A DNA stretch of 64,000 bases from Gelidibacter mesophilus DSM 14095 (GCF_000423005.1 NZ_KE383968.1:62001-126000); one strand, 5' to 3'; counted from the first letter of the stretch, positions 52,870-60,876 are shown. Notes: generated by a model not told the origin, from the sequence alone. A program made the numbers and translations.

Positions 52870-53637
52870 TTAGACTTTAAAAATAGCTTTAGAGTTTTCA
52901 GTTGTAATTTCGGCAATTTCTTGGTGAGATTGTCCGTAAAGCTCCGATAGCTTATCTAGTACTTTTACAATGTAAGCACTTTCATTCCGTTTCCCCCTAA
53001 ACGGTGCAGGCGCCAAATAGGGAGCATCCGTTTCCAAGACAATATGCTTTAAATCAATTTCATTCAAGAATTTATCAATTCCACCGTTTTTAAAAGTTAC
53101 CACGCCCCCAATGCCTAACTTCATATTGAATGAGATGGCACGTTTTGCCTGCTCTAAATTACCCGTAAAACAATGAAAAATACCAAACAACTCTTCTGAT
53201 TTCTCCGTTTCTAAAACTTCAAAGATTTCATCAAATGCCTCTCTACAATGAATTACAATAGGAAGTTGATAATGTTTTGCAAGCCTTATTTGATGTCTGA
53301 AAGCCTCTTTTTGAATTTCTAAAGTACTTTGGTCCCAGTATAAATCAACACCTATTTCTCCAATGGCCACAAATTTTCTTTCTGAAAGGAGCTTCTCAAC
53401 ATGCTTTAACTCTTCCTTATAGTTTTCTTTTACGGACGTAGGATGTAGGCCAGTCATCAAATAAACATAATCCGGGAAATCAGATTCCAATTGAAGCATG
53501 GCTTCAGTATAGGAGGAATCAATGGCAGGAATAAAAAAACGGGTGATATTAGCTTCAACAGCGCGTTCTATCATTGCTTTCCGGTCTTCATTAAAGGCCT
53601 CACTATATAAATGGGTATGGGTATCTGTTATAGTCAT
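52870..53637 (-). CDS. tatD: TatD-family metal-dependent DNase/hydrolase
   Basis: This 255-residue TIM-barrel metalloenzyme has ITDTHTHLY with the metal histidines, VAIGEIGVDLYWD with Glu, LPIVIHCREA and FGIFHCFTG with further His, and LETDAPYLAPAPFRGKRNE with the metal Asp. TatD proteins are 3'-5' exonucleases or DNA repair and degradation nucleases. The gene is upstream of ansA on the same strand. A TACTTTTG -7 box lies exactly four bases before the ATG, so its transcript is probably leaderless. Confidence 0.95.
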   Translation of the reverse strand: MTITDTHTHLYSEAFNEDRKAMIERAVEANITRFFIPAIDSSYTEAMLQLESDFPDYVYLMTGLHPTSVKENYKEELKHVEKLLSERKFVAIGEIGVDLYWDQSTLEIQKEAFRHQIRLAKHYQLPIVIHCREAFDEIFEVLETEKSEELFGIFHCFTGNLEQAKRAISFNMKLGIGGVVTFKNGGIDKFLNEIDLKHIVLETDAPYLAPAPFRGKRNESAYIVKVLDKLSELYGQSHQEIAEITTENSKAIFKV

Positions 53638-53641
53638 CGTG

Positions 53642-53649
53642 CAAAAGTA
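53642..53649 (-). promoter_or_regulatory. tatD -7 box, four bases before the ATG
   Basis: TACTTTTG on the minus strand, then CACG, then ATG. Confidence 0.55.
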
Positions 53650-53694
53650 TGAGTTCTTTTGTAAATAATCCTTATCAACGACTAGAGTCTTAAA

Positions 53695-53769
53695 ATGATA
53701 ACGCTTAAAATTATCAGTTTAATAATTCTCTTTCTTCTAAAGCTTTTAATCTTTTCGGAAGATTTATAA
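53695..53769 (+). CDS. Possible 24-residue hydrophobic micropeptide
   Basis: In the 340-base gap between tatD and the retropepsin gene, a 24-codon frame starts MITLKIISLIILFLLKLL, then runs IFSEDL to the stop. It would make one transmembrane helix flanked by polar ends. No clear promoter or conservation supports it, and short hydrophobic frames arise easily in AT-rich DNA, so this is a weak candidate. The rest of the gap shows only an ACCCTA/TAGGGT dyad at 53932-53959. Confidence 0.25.
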   Translation: MITLKIISLIILFLLKLLIFSEDL

Positions 53770-53977
53770 TACTAACACCAGAAACATCATTGCCACACTA
53801 TGACAGGTTTTGGCTAAAGAACTATATAAATTAAATTCATCCTTGATTCAAAAAAGTCATTCAACTTTGAAGTTCATTTTATTTTTAAACTTTCGAAGCA
53901 ATGGACTTTTTAGCAACTTCTTGGGATAGATACCCTAATAATTGTCCTATTTTTAGGGTTCAGAAAACAAACAGCTA

Positions 53978-54442
53978 ATGATTGGAAAAACAGATAAAAG
54001 CAGTGCCACGTTGAAGGACTTTCTTTTGGAGAAAGGATATATCAAAGTCAAACTTAAATTGACCAAAACAAATCATTTTGAAATTAAAGCGACCATAAAC
54101 GGTATTAAAGGCCTATTTATCTTAGACACAGGCGCTTCTAATTCATGCGTAGGTTTTGAAGGTGTTGAAACCTTTAAATTAACAGCAAAAGATTCTGAAG
54201 TCAAAGCTGCCGGAGCTGGAGCTACAGATATGCAAACCCAGATTTCCAAAAAAAACAAACTAAAGATAGGAAAATGGAAAAAAGATAAAGTAGCGTTAAT
54301 TCTTTTTAATTTATCACATGTAAATACCGCCCTTTTAAGCTACAATTCCGAGCCTGTGGATGGCATTATTGGGGCTGATATCTTGACAAAAGCAAAAGCC
54401 GTTATAGATTATGATAAAAACTATGTGTATTTAAAATTGTAA
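53978..54442 (+). CDS. Retropepsin-like aspartic protease-fold protein
   Basis: This 154-residue single-domain protein has the retropepsin active-site triad FILDTGASNS near residues 48-57, followed by beta strands and the late motif PVDGIIGADILTKAKAVIDY, which is the second hydrophobic-Gly motif of clan AA. Two copies would form an active dimer as in retroviral proteases. It has no signal peptide or membrane segment, so it acts in the cytoplasm. It is 62 bases upstream of the response regulator gene and in the same orientation, so the two may be co-transcribed. Confidence 0.85.
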   Translation: MIGKTDKSSATLKDFLLEKGYIKVKLKLTKTNHFEIKATINGIKGLFILDTGASNSCVGFEGVETFKLTAKDSEVKAAGAGATDMQTQISKKNKLKIGKWKKDKVALILFNLSHVNTALLSYNSEPVDGIIGADILTKAKAVIDYDKNYVYLKL

Positions 54443-54504
54443 TTCCAGCATTTTAAGATATAATAGCTATCTTTAAAACCCCTAAGAAACCTAATTAATA
54501 GCTC

Positions 54505-55131
54505 ATGCATGCCTCTATAATTATAGCCGACGATCATCCGCTTATCCTTAAAGGTCTCACCGATTTTTTAAACGAAAAAGAATATAATCTTGTGGGATCT
54601 GCTGTAAATGGCAAGGAAGCCTTTGAGCTGATTGCGTCTAAAAAACCGGACATTGCCATTCTAGATATACAAATGCCCTTTTTATCAGGTCTTGAAGTGG
54701 CAAGAAAATGTAGAGATCTAGAGCTGCCTACCAAAATCATCCTGATCACTTTTGAAAAAGACGAAACCATATATAAGGAGGCCAAGACCATAGGAATTTA
54801 TGGCTATGTTCTTAAAGAATTTGCCTTGGCTGAAATTGAAAACTGTATTGCTGCCGTCTTCAAAGGCAAATCCTATTTTAGTCCAGAGTTGATTGAGTTT
54901 TTAGAAATTGCTGAACCACCTGAAGAATGGGAATTGCTCACGCCTACTGAAAAGGAAATCTTAAAACTTATTGCTAAAAATAATACGGGTGTTGAAATAG
55001 GGCATATTCTTAATGTATCTCCTCGTACAGTTGAGAAACACAAAAGCAATATTATTAAAAAAATAGATCTCTCCCATAAACAAAACAGCTTGTTGATTTG
55101 GGTCAAGGAAAATCAAGATTGTTTTTTGTAA
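54505..55131 (+). CDS. NarL/LuxR-family response regulator
   Basis: This 208-residue two-domain transcription factor has an N-terminal receiver domain with acidic pocket DDH (residues 9-11), the phosphoacceptor Asp in DIAILDIQMP, the Thr in ILITFEKD and Lys in YVLKE. The C-terminal LuxR-type HTH reads LTPTEKEILKLIAKNN to SPRTVEKHKSNIIKKIDL. No histidine kinase is encoded nearby, so it is an orphan by position. Directly downstream lie three copies of a 20-bp palindrome overlapping promoter elements, two of which lead to small membrane peptides. A dimeric LuxR-type regulator could recognise such a palindrome, so autonomous control of this locus is an attractive but untested inference. Confidence 0.94.
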   Translation: MHASIIIADDHPLILKGLTDFLNEKEYNLVGSAVNGKEAFELIASKKPDIAILDIQMPFLSGLEVARKCRDLELPTKIILITFEKDETIYKEAKTIGIYGYVLKEFALAEIENCIAAVFKGKSYFSPELIEFLEIAEPPEEWELLTPTEKEILKLIAKNNTGVEIGHILNVSPRTVEKHKSNIIKKIDLSHKQNSLLIWVKENQDCFL

Positions 55132-55203
55132 TCTTCATAGAACACCTGAATATCAGAGCTCAATACCATTTAAAGAGCATATCCTCTATGCTCCCCAGTT
55201 AAA

Positions 55204-55265
55204 AATACGTAAAGTTACGTATTGTTTCGCGTGACTTAATTGACGATATTTACACTGCTATTAAT
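55204..55265 (+). promoter_or_regulatory. Palindrome-promoter module 1
   Basis: The perfect palindrome AATACGTAA-AG-TTACGTATT (55204-55223) overlaps TTG (55222-55224). After 20 nt comes GATATTTA (55245-55252), a relative of TAnnTTTG, and then TGCTATTAAT (55256-55265) where transcription probably starts. Spacing is identical in modules 2 and 3. Confidence 0.8.
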
Positions 55266-55282
55266 CAACAATCCAAGTATTT

Positions 55283-55310
55283 AGCTCTGGGTTAATAGTA
55301 ATCCAGAGCT
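55283..55310 (+). promoter_or_regulatory. Leader hairpin before micropeptide 1
   Basis: AGCTCTGG (55283-55290) pairs with CCAGAGCT (55303-55310). Inner G-U and TTA/TAA pairs extend this to about 12 bp around ATAG. It lies in the predicted leader, about 28 nt before the ATG, and is not followed by a T run, so it may affect translation or stability more than termination. Confidence 0.6.
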
Positions 55311-55338
55311 TTATACTTTGGATTTTAAAAAAATCACT

Positions 55339-55437
55339 ATGAAATCCAAAGTCGGTTTATTAAATACAATGTTTATAATTGTATTAATTTTGACCTCAAT
55401 TCTTATCATATCAATGAACATTCTTATTATCTGCTAG
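55339..55437 (+). CDS. Single-pass membrane micropeptide 1 (32 aa)
   Basis: A 32-codon frame with ATG at 55339 and TAG at 55435-55437. It begins with a basic stretch (MKSKVG), then one hydrophobic helix with core LILTSILIISMNIL and a C-terminal cysteine. It has its own promoter module, a leader of about 82 nt with a hairpin, and a strong terminator 23 bases after the stop. A second cassette with the same layout encodes a similar peptide (core LILSAVLIITANIL), and the helix positions align without gaps. Two similar copies with matched regulation make a real gene much more likely than chance. It probably inserts in the inner membrane; a regulatory, kinase-modulating or toxin-like role are alternatives I cannot choose between. 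Confidence 0.65.
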   Translation: MKSKVGLLNTMFIIVLILTSILIISMNILIIC

Positions 55438-55459
55438 TCAGCTTATTCCTTTAACAAGC

Positions 55460-55497
55460 AAAAAAGCGCCGTCTAAAACCCTAGATGGCGCTTTTTT
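55460..55497 (+). terminator. Terminator of micropeptide 1
   Basis: AAAAAGCGCCGTCTA pairs with TAGATGGCGCTTTTTT around AAACCC. The stem has a single G-U pair and a T run. Confidence 0.93.
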
Positions 55498-55526
55498 ATA
55501 GTATAAAACGGCCGTATTCATTGAAA

Positions 55527-55588
55527 AATACGTAAAGTTACGTATTGTATGACACCTCGTAATTTTGCATCTTTGTTATGCTATTAAT
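55527..55588 (+). promoter_or_regulatory. Palindrome-promoter module 2 (no long frame downstream)
   Basis: The palindrome (55527-55546) is identical to module 1. TTG is at 55545-55547, then CATCTTTG (55568-55575) and TGCTATTAAT (55579-55588), all at the same spacing. No ATG lies at the expected distance of about 82 nt. A 24-codon frame starting at 55578 (MLLILRGIIFKKNF...) begins at the predicted start site and would be leaderless. Confidence 0.7.
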
Positions 55589-55719
55589 TCTTAGGGGAAT
55601 TATTTTTAAGAAAAACTTTGGATCGTCAATGATTCAGGGTTTTTCTGTTTAGCATCATTTCTACACGCTTTTAGTTCGTTTTGAGCATTTTTTGAGCAAT
55701 TTATAGTCCTATAACGAAA

Positions 55720-55781
55720 TATACGTAAAGTTACGTATTGTTTGCCGTTACAATATTGCTGAAATTTACAGTGCTATAAAT
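55720..55781 (+). promoter_or_regulatory. Palindrome-promoter module 3
   Basis: ATACGTAA-AG-TTACGTAT (55721-55738) has one mismatch in the outer pair compared with modules 1 and 2. TTG overlaps its edge (55738-55740), GAAATTTA is at 55761-55768 and TGCTATAAAT at 55772-55781. Downstream bases are also strongly similar to module 1. Confidence 0.8.
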
Positions 55782-55853
55782 CACCATGCCAGTGTCGATA
55801 AATATGAAGTCTTTATAACGATATCCTATATCACTCTAATTTTTAAAACCCTT

Positions 55854-55964
55854 ATGAAAACCATGAAATGGAACTTCAAAAACAGCAATCAATTATTGAT
55901 CATCGGATTAATTTTAAGTGCTGTATTGATCATCACCGCTAATATTCTTGTAAATTTACCCTAG
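55854..55964 (+). CDS. Single-pass membrane micropeptide 2 (36 aa)
   Basis: A 36-codon frame from ATG 55854 to TAG 55962-55964. It has a basic/aromatic N-terminus (MKTMKWNFKN), then a hydrophobic helix with core LILSAVLIITANIL and a short polar end (VNLP). An in-frame ATG at 55863 (MKWNFKN...) is an alternative start. It is a paralogue of micropeptide 1: the segments NTMFIIVLIL and NQLLIIGLIL and the following Leu-Ile-Ile-x-x-Asn-Ile-Leu match. It is preceded by promoter module 3 and a leader of about 80 nt, and followed by an intrinsic terminator. The function is unknown. Confidence 0.65.
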   Translation: MKTMKWNFKNSNQLLIIGLILSAVLIITANILVNLP

Positions 55965-55980
55965 CTATCGAATTGTCACA

Positions 55981-56015
55981 AAAAAAAGCAACTTAACAAT
56001 GTAAGTTGCTTTTTT
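55981..56015. terminator. Bidirectional terminator between micropeptide 2 and sucB
   Basis: AGCAACTTA (55987-55995) pairs with TAAGTTGCT (56002-56010). It is flanked by an A run on the left and a T run on the right, so it can stop both convergent transcripts. Confidence 0.9.
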
Positions 56016-56036
56016 ATAATGTCATTACTCTCTTGA

Positions 56037-57320
56037 CTATAGCTCCAATGCTCTCTTAACGTCATTATCCATTAATAATTCTGTAGGGTTTTCTAAAGCT
56101 TCTTTAATCGCTACTAAAAAGCCGACACTTTCTTTTCCATCAATAATTCTGTGGTCATAAGAAACAGCTAAGTACATAATTGGTCTGATCTCAACATGAC
56201 CATCTATTGCTACAGGACGCTCCACAATATTATGCATTCCTAAAATTGCACTTTGTGGCGGATTGATAATTGGTGTAGATAACATACTTCCAAAAACACC
56301 TCCATTAGAAATGGTAAATGTTCCTCCGGTCATTTCATCTACAGTAATTTGTCCGTCACGTGCTCTAATAGCCAATCGTTTCACTTCAGATTCAACACCT
56401 CTAAAGGTTAAGTTCTCTGCATTTCTAATTACCGGAACCATTAAACCTTTCGGTCCAGACACCGCAATACTGATGTCACAAAAATCATAACTGATCATTT
56501 CCTGACCATCAATCATTGAATTTACTGCAGGATATTCCTTTAACGCTCTAACTGCAGCCAAGGTAAAGAAACTCATAAAGCCCAATCCAACGCCATGTTT
56601 ATTTTTGAAATCTTCTTTGTACTCTCCACGCAACTTGAAAATTGCGGACATATCCACCTCATTAAAGGTTGTTAGCATTGCCGTTTCGTTTTTGGCATTC
56701 ACCAATCGCTCTGCAACTTTACGTCTCAACATCGACAATCTTGAACGTGATTCTCCACGTCGTCCTCCAGTTGGTGTTCCCATTGAAGGCACTGCTTTTA
56801 CAGCATCATCTTTGGTAATTCGACCATCTTTTCCTGTGCCACTAACATCAGAAGCTGACATATTTTTTTCTGCCAATACTTTTTTAGCTGCAGGACTAGC
56901 GACTCCAGTGGCATATGTTTTTGAGGCAGGTTTTGGGGTGTCTTTCGAATCTTCCTTTGTAGGTGCTTCCTTTTGTTCCTTGGCAAGCTCTTTTTCAACA
57001 TTTTTATCGCCTGAGCCTTCATCGCCTTTGCTTTCAGAGGTCTTGCTGTCTGATGACTCTGAGCCGCTACCAGCTGGTTTCTCAGCAGCTGTATCAATTA
57101 AACATACCACTTCACCAACAGCGACAGCATCACCTTCTTCTGCTTTTAATGTAATAATTCCGCTTGCCTCCGCAGGAAGCTCTAAAGTGGCCTTGTCACT
57201 ATCTACTTCAGCAATAGCCTGATCTTTTTCTACATAATCGCCATCTGCAACTAACCATGCTGCAATTTCTACCTCTGTAATGGACTCTCCTGGTGAAGGA
57301 ACTTTCATTTCTAAAATCAT
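56037..57320 (-). CDS. sucB: Dihydrolipoyllysine succinyltransferase (2-oxoglutarate dehydrogenase E2)
   Basis: This 427-residue protein has an N-terminal lipoyl domain with the lipoylated lysine in [12 protein letters not shown] (K43). A charged Gly/Ser/Glu/Lys-rich linker follows (about residues 80-130), then a peripheral-subunit-binding domain ([30 protein letters not shown]) and the catalytic domain with [16 protein letters not shown]. It transfers the succinyl group to CoA in the TCA cycle. It lies downstream of sucA with 137 bases between. The E3 component is not in this window. Confidence 0.97.
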   Translation of the reverse strand: MILEMKVPSPGESITEVEIAAWLVADGDYVEKDQAIAEVDSDKATLELPAEASGIITLKAEEGDAVAVGEVVCLIDTAAEKPAGSGSESSDSKTSESKGDEGSGDKNVEKELAKEQKEAPTKEDSKDTPKPASKTYATGVASPAAKKVLAEKNMSASDVSGTGKDGRITKDDAVKAVPSMGTPTGGRRGESRSRLSMLRRKVAERLVNAKNETAMLTTFNEVDMSAIFKLRGEYKEDFKNKHGVGLGFMSFFTLAAVRALKEYPAVNSMIDGQEMISYDFCDISIAVSGPKGLMVPVIRNAENLTFRGVESEVKRLAIRARDGQITVDEMTGGTFTISNGGVFGSMLSTPIINPPQSAILGMHNIVERPVAIDGHVEIRPIMYLAVSYDHRIIDGKESVGFLVAIKEALENPTELLMDNDVKRALEL

Positions 57321-57363
57321 AGTTCTTATTGTTTTTGTAACCTTTTGGTTTGCGTTGTTGAAC

Positions 57364-57379
57364 TCCTACAAAGCAGGAA
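57364..57379. repeat. Small dyad in the sucA-sucB spacer
   Basis: TCCTACAAAGCAGGAA shows a short TCCT/AGGA dyad similar to the small CCTGC/GCAGG elements elsewhere. It is weak. Confidence 0.35.
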
Positions 57380-57457
57380 TTTTTATAATTTATTTCAATT
57401 TATCTTCTGTCGGAATTTTTAGCGACGTCATAGAACGTCCTAAGTATATCCCAGTTA

Positions 57458-60220
57458 CTATCTCTGATTGTTTTTTGTCTTATCAAAAACATAATCAATG
57501 ACTTCTTTATGACGACGTTTAGAACGTGTTGAACTTCCTGCTGCTGGCGCACCATAAGCGCGACGTGAAGCAATCCTAAATGATTTGGACTCCTCAAAAT
57601 GCATCATCAAAAAGCTGTAAGCTCCCATGTTACGAGGCTCTTCTTGTGCCCAAACCACATCATCAGCATGTTCGTATTTCTTTAAAATCTCTCGCATTCC
57701 TTTAGTTGGTAACGGAAACAGCTGTTCTATTCTTACCAAGGCAACATCGTCTCTCTGTTCATTTTCTCTTACCTCTAATAAATCATAATAAAATTTACCC
57801 GTTAAGAACACTAAGGTTTTAACTTTTTCGACCTTTGCTTTTTCATCATCTATAATTGTTTGAAAACTTCCGTTTGCAAATTCGTCCACCGACGATACAA
57901 CCAACGGATGACGCAACAAGCTTTTAGGTGTAAACACAATTAATGGTTTCCTAAAATTTGCTTTCATCTGCCTTCTTAACAAATGGTAAAAGTTTGCTGG
58001 TGTTGTACAGTCTGCAACGTACATATTATCACTCGCACATAATTGCAAATAACGCTCCATACGCGCTGAAGAATGCTCCGCACCTTGGCCCTCATAACCA
58101 TGAGGCAATAGCATGACCAATCCATTTTGAATTTTCCATTTATCTTCAGCTGCCGAAATATATTGATCGAGCATTATTTGGGCACCATTACTAAAATCTC
58201 CAAATTGAGCTTCCCAGATAGTTAGCGTTTTAGGACTTGCCATAGCATATCCATAGTCAAAACCAACAACACCATATTCTGAAAGCAATGAATTATAAAT
58301 ATAAAATTCTCCTTGCTTTTCATTGATGTGATTTAAAAGTATGATCTCTTCTTCGCTATCTTCAACCTTAACCACAGCGTGGCGATGTGAAAACGTACCA
58401 CGTTCAACATCTTGCCCTGACATTCTTACGTCATGCCCTTCTTCTAATAAAGTGCCATATGCCAAGTGCTCTGCCATTGCCCAATCCAATTTGTTTTCAT
58501 CAAACATGGTTTGTCTGGATTGAACAAGACGTTCTATTTTACGTATAAATTTTTTATCTTTTGGTAACGTTGAAATGACCTTAGCTATCCTAGCAAGCTT
58601 TTCTTCAGACACCGTCGTGTCCACCGTTTCCATCATTTTATTTTCATCGGCATGCTCATAACCAGTCCATTCTCCCTGCATAAAAGCTGTAATGATTGTT
58701 TTTTCTTCCTTGCGGGAATCTTCCAATTCTTCTTCTAAGGAAGCTTTATAGCTTTCTTCAAGATTTTTAACAAAGTCTTTATCAACGACACCCTCCTTTA
58801 TAAGCTTATCAGCATAAATGTCTCGTGGATTCTCATGCTTGGCAATGGCTTTATATAGTTTTGGTTGTGTAAATCTAGGTTCATCACCTTCATTATGTCC
58901 ATATTTACGATATCCTAAAAGATCTATAAACACGTCGCGTTTAAAGGTCATTCTAAAATCTAAGGCAAACAACATGGCATGAACAACCGCTTCAGCATCA
59001 TCCGCATTAACGTGCAACACAGGTGATAACGTTACTTTAGCAACATCCGTACAGTAGGTACTAGAACGTGCATCGAGATAGTTTGTGGTAAAACCAATCT
59101 GATTGTTGATCACAATGTGAATGGTTCCACTGGTTTTATAGCCATCCAAATTCACCATTTGAATCACCTCATAAACTAAACCTTGACCAGCAATTGCCGC
59201 ATCTCCATGAACGATGATAGGCAGAACTTGAGATGGGTTATCTGCGTATTTATCGTCTTGCTTTGCTCTTGCAATTCCTTCAACCACTGCACCTACAGTC
59301 TCTAAATGTGACGGGTTGGGTGCGATATTTAAGTTTATTTTTTTACCTTCTTTAGATTCTCTATCACTCGTCCAGCCTAAGTGATATTTGACGTCACCGT
59401 CAAAAATTTCCTGTTCGTAATCCTTCCCATCAAATTCACTGAAGATATCCTTAGCCGATTTTCCGAAAATATTAATTAACGTACTTAAACGACCACGATG
59501 TGCCATTCCCATGACAAATTCTTTAACACCAACTTCCGCAGCACTTTCAATAAGCGCATCAAGAGCAGGAATTAAAGATTCCCCTCCCTCAAGTGAAAAA
59601 CGTTTTTGCCCAACATATTTTGTATGTAAAAAACTTTCAAAAGAAACCGCTTGATTAAGTTTGTTAAGGATATGCTTTTTTTCATCAGCAGAAAAACTAG
59701 GTTGATTGTCACTGACATTCAGTTTTTTCTGAATCCATTCTATTTCTTTAGGGCTTCTGATATACATGTACTCCAACCCAATGGAGGAACAATAGATCTT
59801 TTCGAGATGATTGATAATGCTCTCTAGACTTTGTGGTCCAATTCCTAAAATTTCTCCGGCAGAAAAAACTGTTTTAAGATCTTCTTTAAGAAGTCCGAAG
59901 TTCTCAATAGCTAAGGTTGGCTCGTATTTTCGTCGTTCCCTAACAGGATTGGTTTTTGTAAATAAATGACCTCTATTTCTATAGCCATCAATCAATCGCA
60001 CCACATTGAATTCCTTTTGCATATGCGCAGGAATTTCTGGTGAAATACAGACCGCCCCATCATCATAGACTGGGTCACTGTTTTCAGAGCCGAAGTCAAA
60101 ACCTTGGAAGAAAGCCCTCCAACTTGGTTCAACTGTATCCGGATTATGTAAATATTGGTCGTATAATTCAGCAAAGTGAGCTGAGTGAGCAGCGTTTAAA
60201 AAGGAATATTTATCCATCAT
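57458..60220 (-). CDS. sucA: 2-oxoglutarate dehydrogenase E1 component
   Basis: This 920-residue thiamine-diphosphate enzyme decarboxylates 2-oxoglutarate and passes the succinyl group to E2. The N-terminal helix (YSFLNAAHSAHFAELYDQYLHNPDTVEPSWRAFF) is the E2-binding segment of the family. The ThDP site includes GMAHRGRLSTLINIF and HGDAAIAGQGLVYE, and the C-terminal half has LPHGYEGQGAEHSSARMERYLQL and FTPKSLLRHP. The length is normal. It starts the sucAB operon and is divergent from a small beta-barrel protein gene. Together with sucB it provides the succinyl-CoA step. Confidence 0.97.
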   Translation of the reverse strand: MMDKYSFLNAAHSAHFAELYDQYLHNPDTVEPSWRAFFQGFDFGSENSDPVYDDGAVCISPEIPAHMQKEFNVVRLIDGYRNRGHLFTKTNPVRERRKYEPTLAIENFGLLKEDLKTVFSAGEILGIGPQSLESIINHLEKIYCSSIGLEYMYIRSPKEIEWIQKKLNVSDNQPSFSADEKKHILNKLNQAVSFESFLHTKYVGQKRFSLEGGESLIPALDALIESAAEVGVKEFVMGMAHRGRLSTLINIFGKSAKDIFSEFDGKDYEQEIFDGDVKYHLGWTSDRESKEGKKINLNIAPNPSHLETVGAVVEGIARAKQDDKYADNPSQVLPIIVHGDAAIAGQGLVYEVIQMVNLDGYKTSGTIHIVINNQIGFTTNYLDARSSTYCTDVAKVTLSPVLHVNADDAEAVVHAMLFALDFRMTFKRDVFIDLLGYRKYGHNEGDEPRFTQPKLYKAIAKHENPRDIYADKLIKEGVVDKDFVKNLEESYKASLEEELEDSRKEEKTIITAFMQGEWTGYEHADENKMMETVDTTVSEEKLARIAKVISTLPKDKKFIRKIERLVQSRQTMFDENKLDWAMAEHLAYGTLLEEGHDVRMSGQDVERGTFSHRHAVVKVEDSEEEIILLNHINEKQGEFYIYNSLLSEYGVVGFDYGYAMASPKTLTIWEAQFGDFSNGAQIMLDQYISAAEDKWKIQNGLVMLLPHGYEGQGAEHSSARMERYLQLCASDNMYVADCTTPANFYHLLRRQMKANFRKPLIVFTPKSLLRHPLVVSSVDEFANGSFQTIIDDEKAKVEKVKTLVFLTGKFYYDLLEVRENEQRDDVALVRIEQLFPLPTKGMREILKKYEHADDVVWAQEEPRNMGAYSFLMMHFEESKSFRIASRRAYGAPAAGSSTRSKRRHKEVIDYVFDKTKNNQR

Positions 60221-60342
60221 TTTTTTGTAAAACGTTCAGATGTTTTCAAATTTTAGTCAAAAATACAACTTTTACTAAAATAAGAATTGCTTTTAGTATA
60301 TTTATATGATATAACTGTATCAATAAACAAAATACTAATTTT

Positions 60343-60876
60343 ATGAGATTCCTATTAAATAAAACCTTAATAGTTTGCTTTCTAAGCATATCATTTTCAT
60401 TCAGCGCAGTGGCGCAATTGGCATCGTCACAAACATCGCCTGATTTTTGGAGTCATGTTCGCTTTGGTGGAGGAATTGGTTTGAGTTTTGGAGACGGTTT
60501 TTTTAGTGGAACTCTTGCACCAAGTGCTATTTATGAATTTAACCCTCAATTTGCTTTAGGCGTTGGGATCAATGGCACTTATAACACGCAAAAAGACATC
60601 TATAAATCAACGGTTATAGGTGGGAGTTTGATAGGATTGTTCAATCCGATTCCGGAAATTCAATTATCAGCAGAATTTGAAGAACTTAATGTCAGCCGTA
60701 AATGGGATGACAGATTAAGGTACGCCAATGAAAACTATTGGTATCCCGCTCTCTTTTTAGGCGCCGGTTTTAGAACTCATAATGTGGCTATTGGCGTGAG
60801 ATACGATGTATTATACGATAAGAAAAAAAGCATTTACGCCGATGCTTGGGCACCTTTTATCAGAGTTTATTTCTAG
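60343..60876 (+). CDS. Small outer-membrane beta-barrel protein next to sucA
   Basis: This 177-residue protein has a signal peptide (MRFLLNKTLIVCFLSISFSFSAVAQ), then glycine/aromatic beta strands (GGGIGLSFGDGFFSGTLAPSAIYEF), ending FIRVYF. Its relatives have sometimes been named alpha-ketoglutarate decarboxylase because of this position, but nothing in the sequence suggests ThDP binding. An outer-membrane or porin-like protein is far more likely. Confidence 0.75.
   Translation: MRFLLNKTLIVCFLSISFSFSAVAQLASSQTSPDFWSHVRFGGGIGLSFGDGFFSGTLAPSAIYEFNPQFALGVGINGTYNTQKDIYKSTVIGGSLIGLFNPIPEIQLSAEFEELNVSRKWDDRLRYANENYWYPALFLGAGFRTHNVAIGVRYDVLYDKKKSIYADAWAPFIRVYF

Noticed and set aside
53932-53959. ACCCTA/TAGGGT dyad before the retropepsin gene as a fourth operator
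   Set aside because: Its sequence and spacing differ from the 55-kb palindrome; it could be chance.
55204-55781. CRISPR array or simple tandem repeat
   Set aside because: Only three copies occur, at intervals of 323 and 193 bases, each at a fixed distance from promoter elements; spacing and context fit operators, not CRISPR repeats.
56605-57222. 205-codon frame opposite sucB
   Set aside because: It is the complement of the lipoyl/linker region of sucB and has Ser/Pro-rich low complexity with no homology signal.
60343-60876. Annotation as alpha-ketoglutarate decarboxylase
   Set aside because: The sequence has a signal peptide and beta-barrel strands and no thiamine-diphosphate motif; the name would come only from its position beside sucA.
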